A DNA stretch of 37,079 nucleotides from Alphaproteobacteria bacterium (GTDB lineage Bacteria > Pseudomonadota > Alphaproteobacteria > Micavibrionales > Micavibrionaceae), in NCBI GenBank assembly GCA_024275825.1, contig JAJRYK010000037.1, forward strand, positions 1 to 37,079, in the 5' to 3' direction. Positions 36,653 through 37,079 of this stretch are shown one piece after another (the first letter of the stretch is position 1; each line of letters begins with the position of its first letter). The notes beneath the pieces are model-generated. The model saw nothing but the letters and a program-made list of their open reading frames with translations. It made no database searches and was not told where the DNA came from. The translations under genes and the position numbers were made by a program.

Positions 36653-36958
36653 ATGCCCAACCACACCCCAGAGTATCACACCACCACCATTCACGAGTTT
36701 AAGTCCAATATCGCCCGCTATATCCGCGCTTTAGAGGCGGGGCGGTATCGGGGGATTATTGTGAAGCGGTATCACGAGCCGGTGGGGGCCTTTATTTTGC
36801 ATCCTGATGCGGCGGCAAAGCGTGAGGCGCGCGAGGCGCAGGTGATTAAAAAGCACGAGGCCTCAAAAACCGGGCCAAATGGGTCCGCAATGGCTGAAAT
36901 GCTTGATATCATTAGTAATTCATCGGGCCCGGATGAACATTATAGTAATTCCAATTAA
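36653..36958 (+). pseudogene. Phd/YefM-type antitoxin, 3' end replaced by IS630
   Basis: The frame encodes a Phd/YefM-like N-terminal DNA-binding part (TTIHEFKSNIARYIRALEAG, then IIVKRYHEPVGAFILHPDA), which would pair with a Doc/YoeB/PIN-type toxin. The last five codons (YSNSN, stop 36956-36958) come from the IS630 terminal repeat starting at 36941, so the native C-terminus, where Phd proteins usually bind the toxin, is partly or wholly lost. No toxin gene is present before the IS. The protein may still be made and act as a repressor. ATG 36653 fits the family start; the longer frame from 36509 overlaps higA. Confidence 0.75.
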
Positions 36959-37079
36959 TAATTGCGCATGCTATGCTGCATGATGACTTATTCAATAGAC
37001 CTTCGTAAAAGAGTTGTTTCCTTTGTAGAATTTGGTGGTAGTAAAGTGGAAGCTTCGCATCGCTTTAGTGTATCTCGCC
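36941..37079 (+). mobile_element. IS630-family element, left end (runs off window)
   Basis: The terminal inverted repeat at 36941-36970 matches the end at 109-138 (27/30). It is followed after 9-12 bases by the start of the transposase gene. The insertion truncates the phd-type gene at a TA dinucleotide. Confidence 0.88.
36983..37079 (+). CDS. IS630-family transposase, N-terminal part (cut by window end)
   Basis: MTYSIDLRKRVVSFVEFGGS, then KVEASHRFSVSR, is the standard N-terminal helix-turn-helix of IS630 transposases. ATG 36980, one codon earlier, is an alternative start. Only 32-33 residues fall in the window. Confidence 0.88.
   Translation, partial: MTYSIDLRKRVVSFVEFGGSKVEASHRFSVSR

Overview
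The window is a chromosomal segment of an alphaproteobacterium. The main evidence is gene content and order: odhB (sucB) and lpd, then xerC and a DUF484 gene, a transaldolase-like aldolase, priA and atpHAGDC in a row, plus a class I (archaeal-type) lysyl-tRNA synthetase and a Lys/Ala-rich histone H1-like protein. The genus cannot be fixed from the sequence alone. Coding DNA is moderately GC-rich, and several AT-richer orphan genes sit between the core genes.

Layout. 1-138 is the right end of an IS630-type element, which cuts off an IS200/IS605 TnpA remnant (139-386). 563-2362 holds thiD and thiL. 2561-6273 holds odhB and lpd with a tandem deaminase-fold gene on the opposite strand between them. 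6338-7301 carries two orphan genes, one a 53-residue ORF with its own promoter and terminator. 7313-9777 (minus) holds xerC, DUF484 and the aldolase. 9911-13139 holds priA and a TraX-like membrane protein. 13233-19093 is the F1 ATP synthase operon, with foreign repeat DNA in every gap. 19335-19877 is a YgjV-like membrane protein. 20073-23950 (minus) is pabB-pabA-pabC plus a LOG-family gene. 24179-27139 (minus) is a DinG-type helicase. 27354-28281 has two orphans. 28315-29940 (minus) is lysS. 30172-31035 is the H1-like gene, 31172-32104 (minus) a DUF481 outer-membrane protein, 32229-32978 an orphan and 33035-35128 uvrB. 35129-36958 is an accessory patch with REP repeats, a MITE, a small gene, a frameshifted higB with intact higA, and an orphan phd-type antitoxin cut by the left end of a second IS630 copy, which runs off the window.

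The most striking feature is repeat invasion. One family of long imperfect palindromes with ends of the type TTAACCACAGATGAAC occurs at about ten sites. One member is full length and encodes a GxxExxY PD-(D/E)XK nuclease-like protein between atpG and atpD; its 30-bp inverted repeats lie inside its own reading frame. The others look like non-coding relatives and sit next to atpA, atpG, priA, pabB, dinG and others, in places supplying start or stop codons. A second, REP-like family (GTCATCCC...GGGATGAC and related) is intergenic. C/G-rich palindromes are also inserted in frame in two helicase genes (priA, dinG). A 150-bp MITE shares its ends with the IS630 element that borders the window.

Functionally the core genes cover thiamine diphosphate synthesis (cofactor of 2-oxoglutarate dehydrogenase), the E2/E3 subunits of that complex, ATP synthase F1, p-aminobenzoate/folate synthesis, replication restart and repair (PriA, DinG, UvrB, XerC) and lysine tRNA charging.
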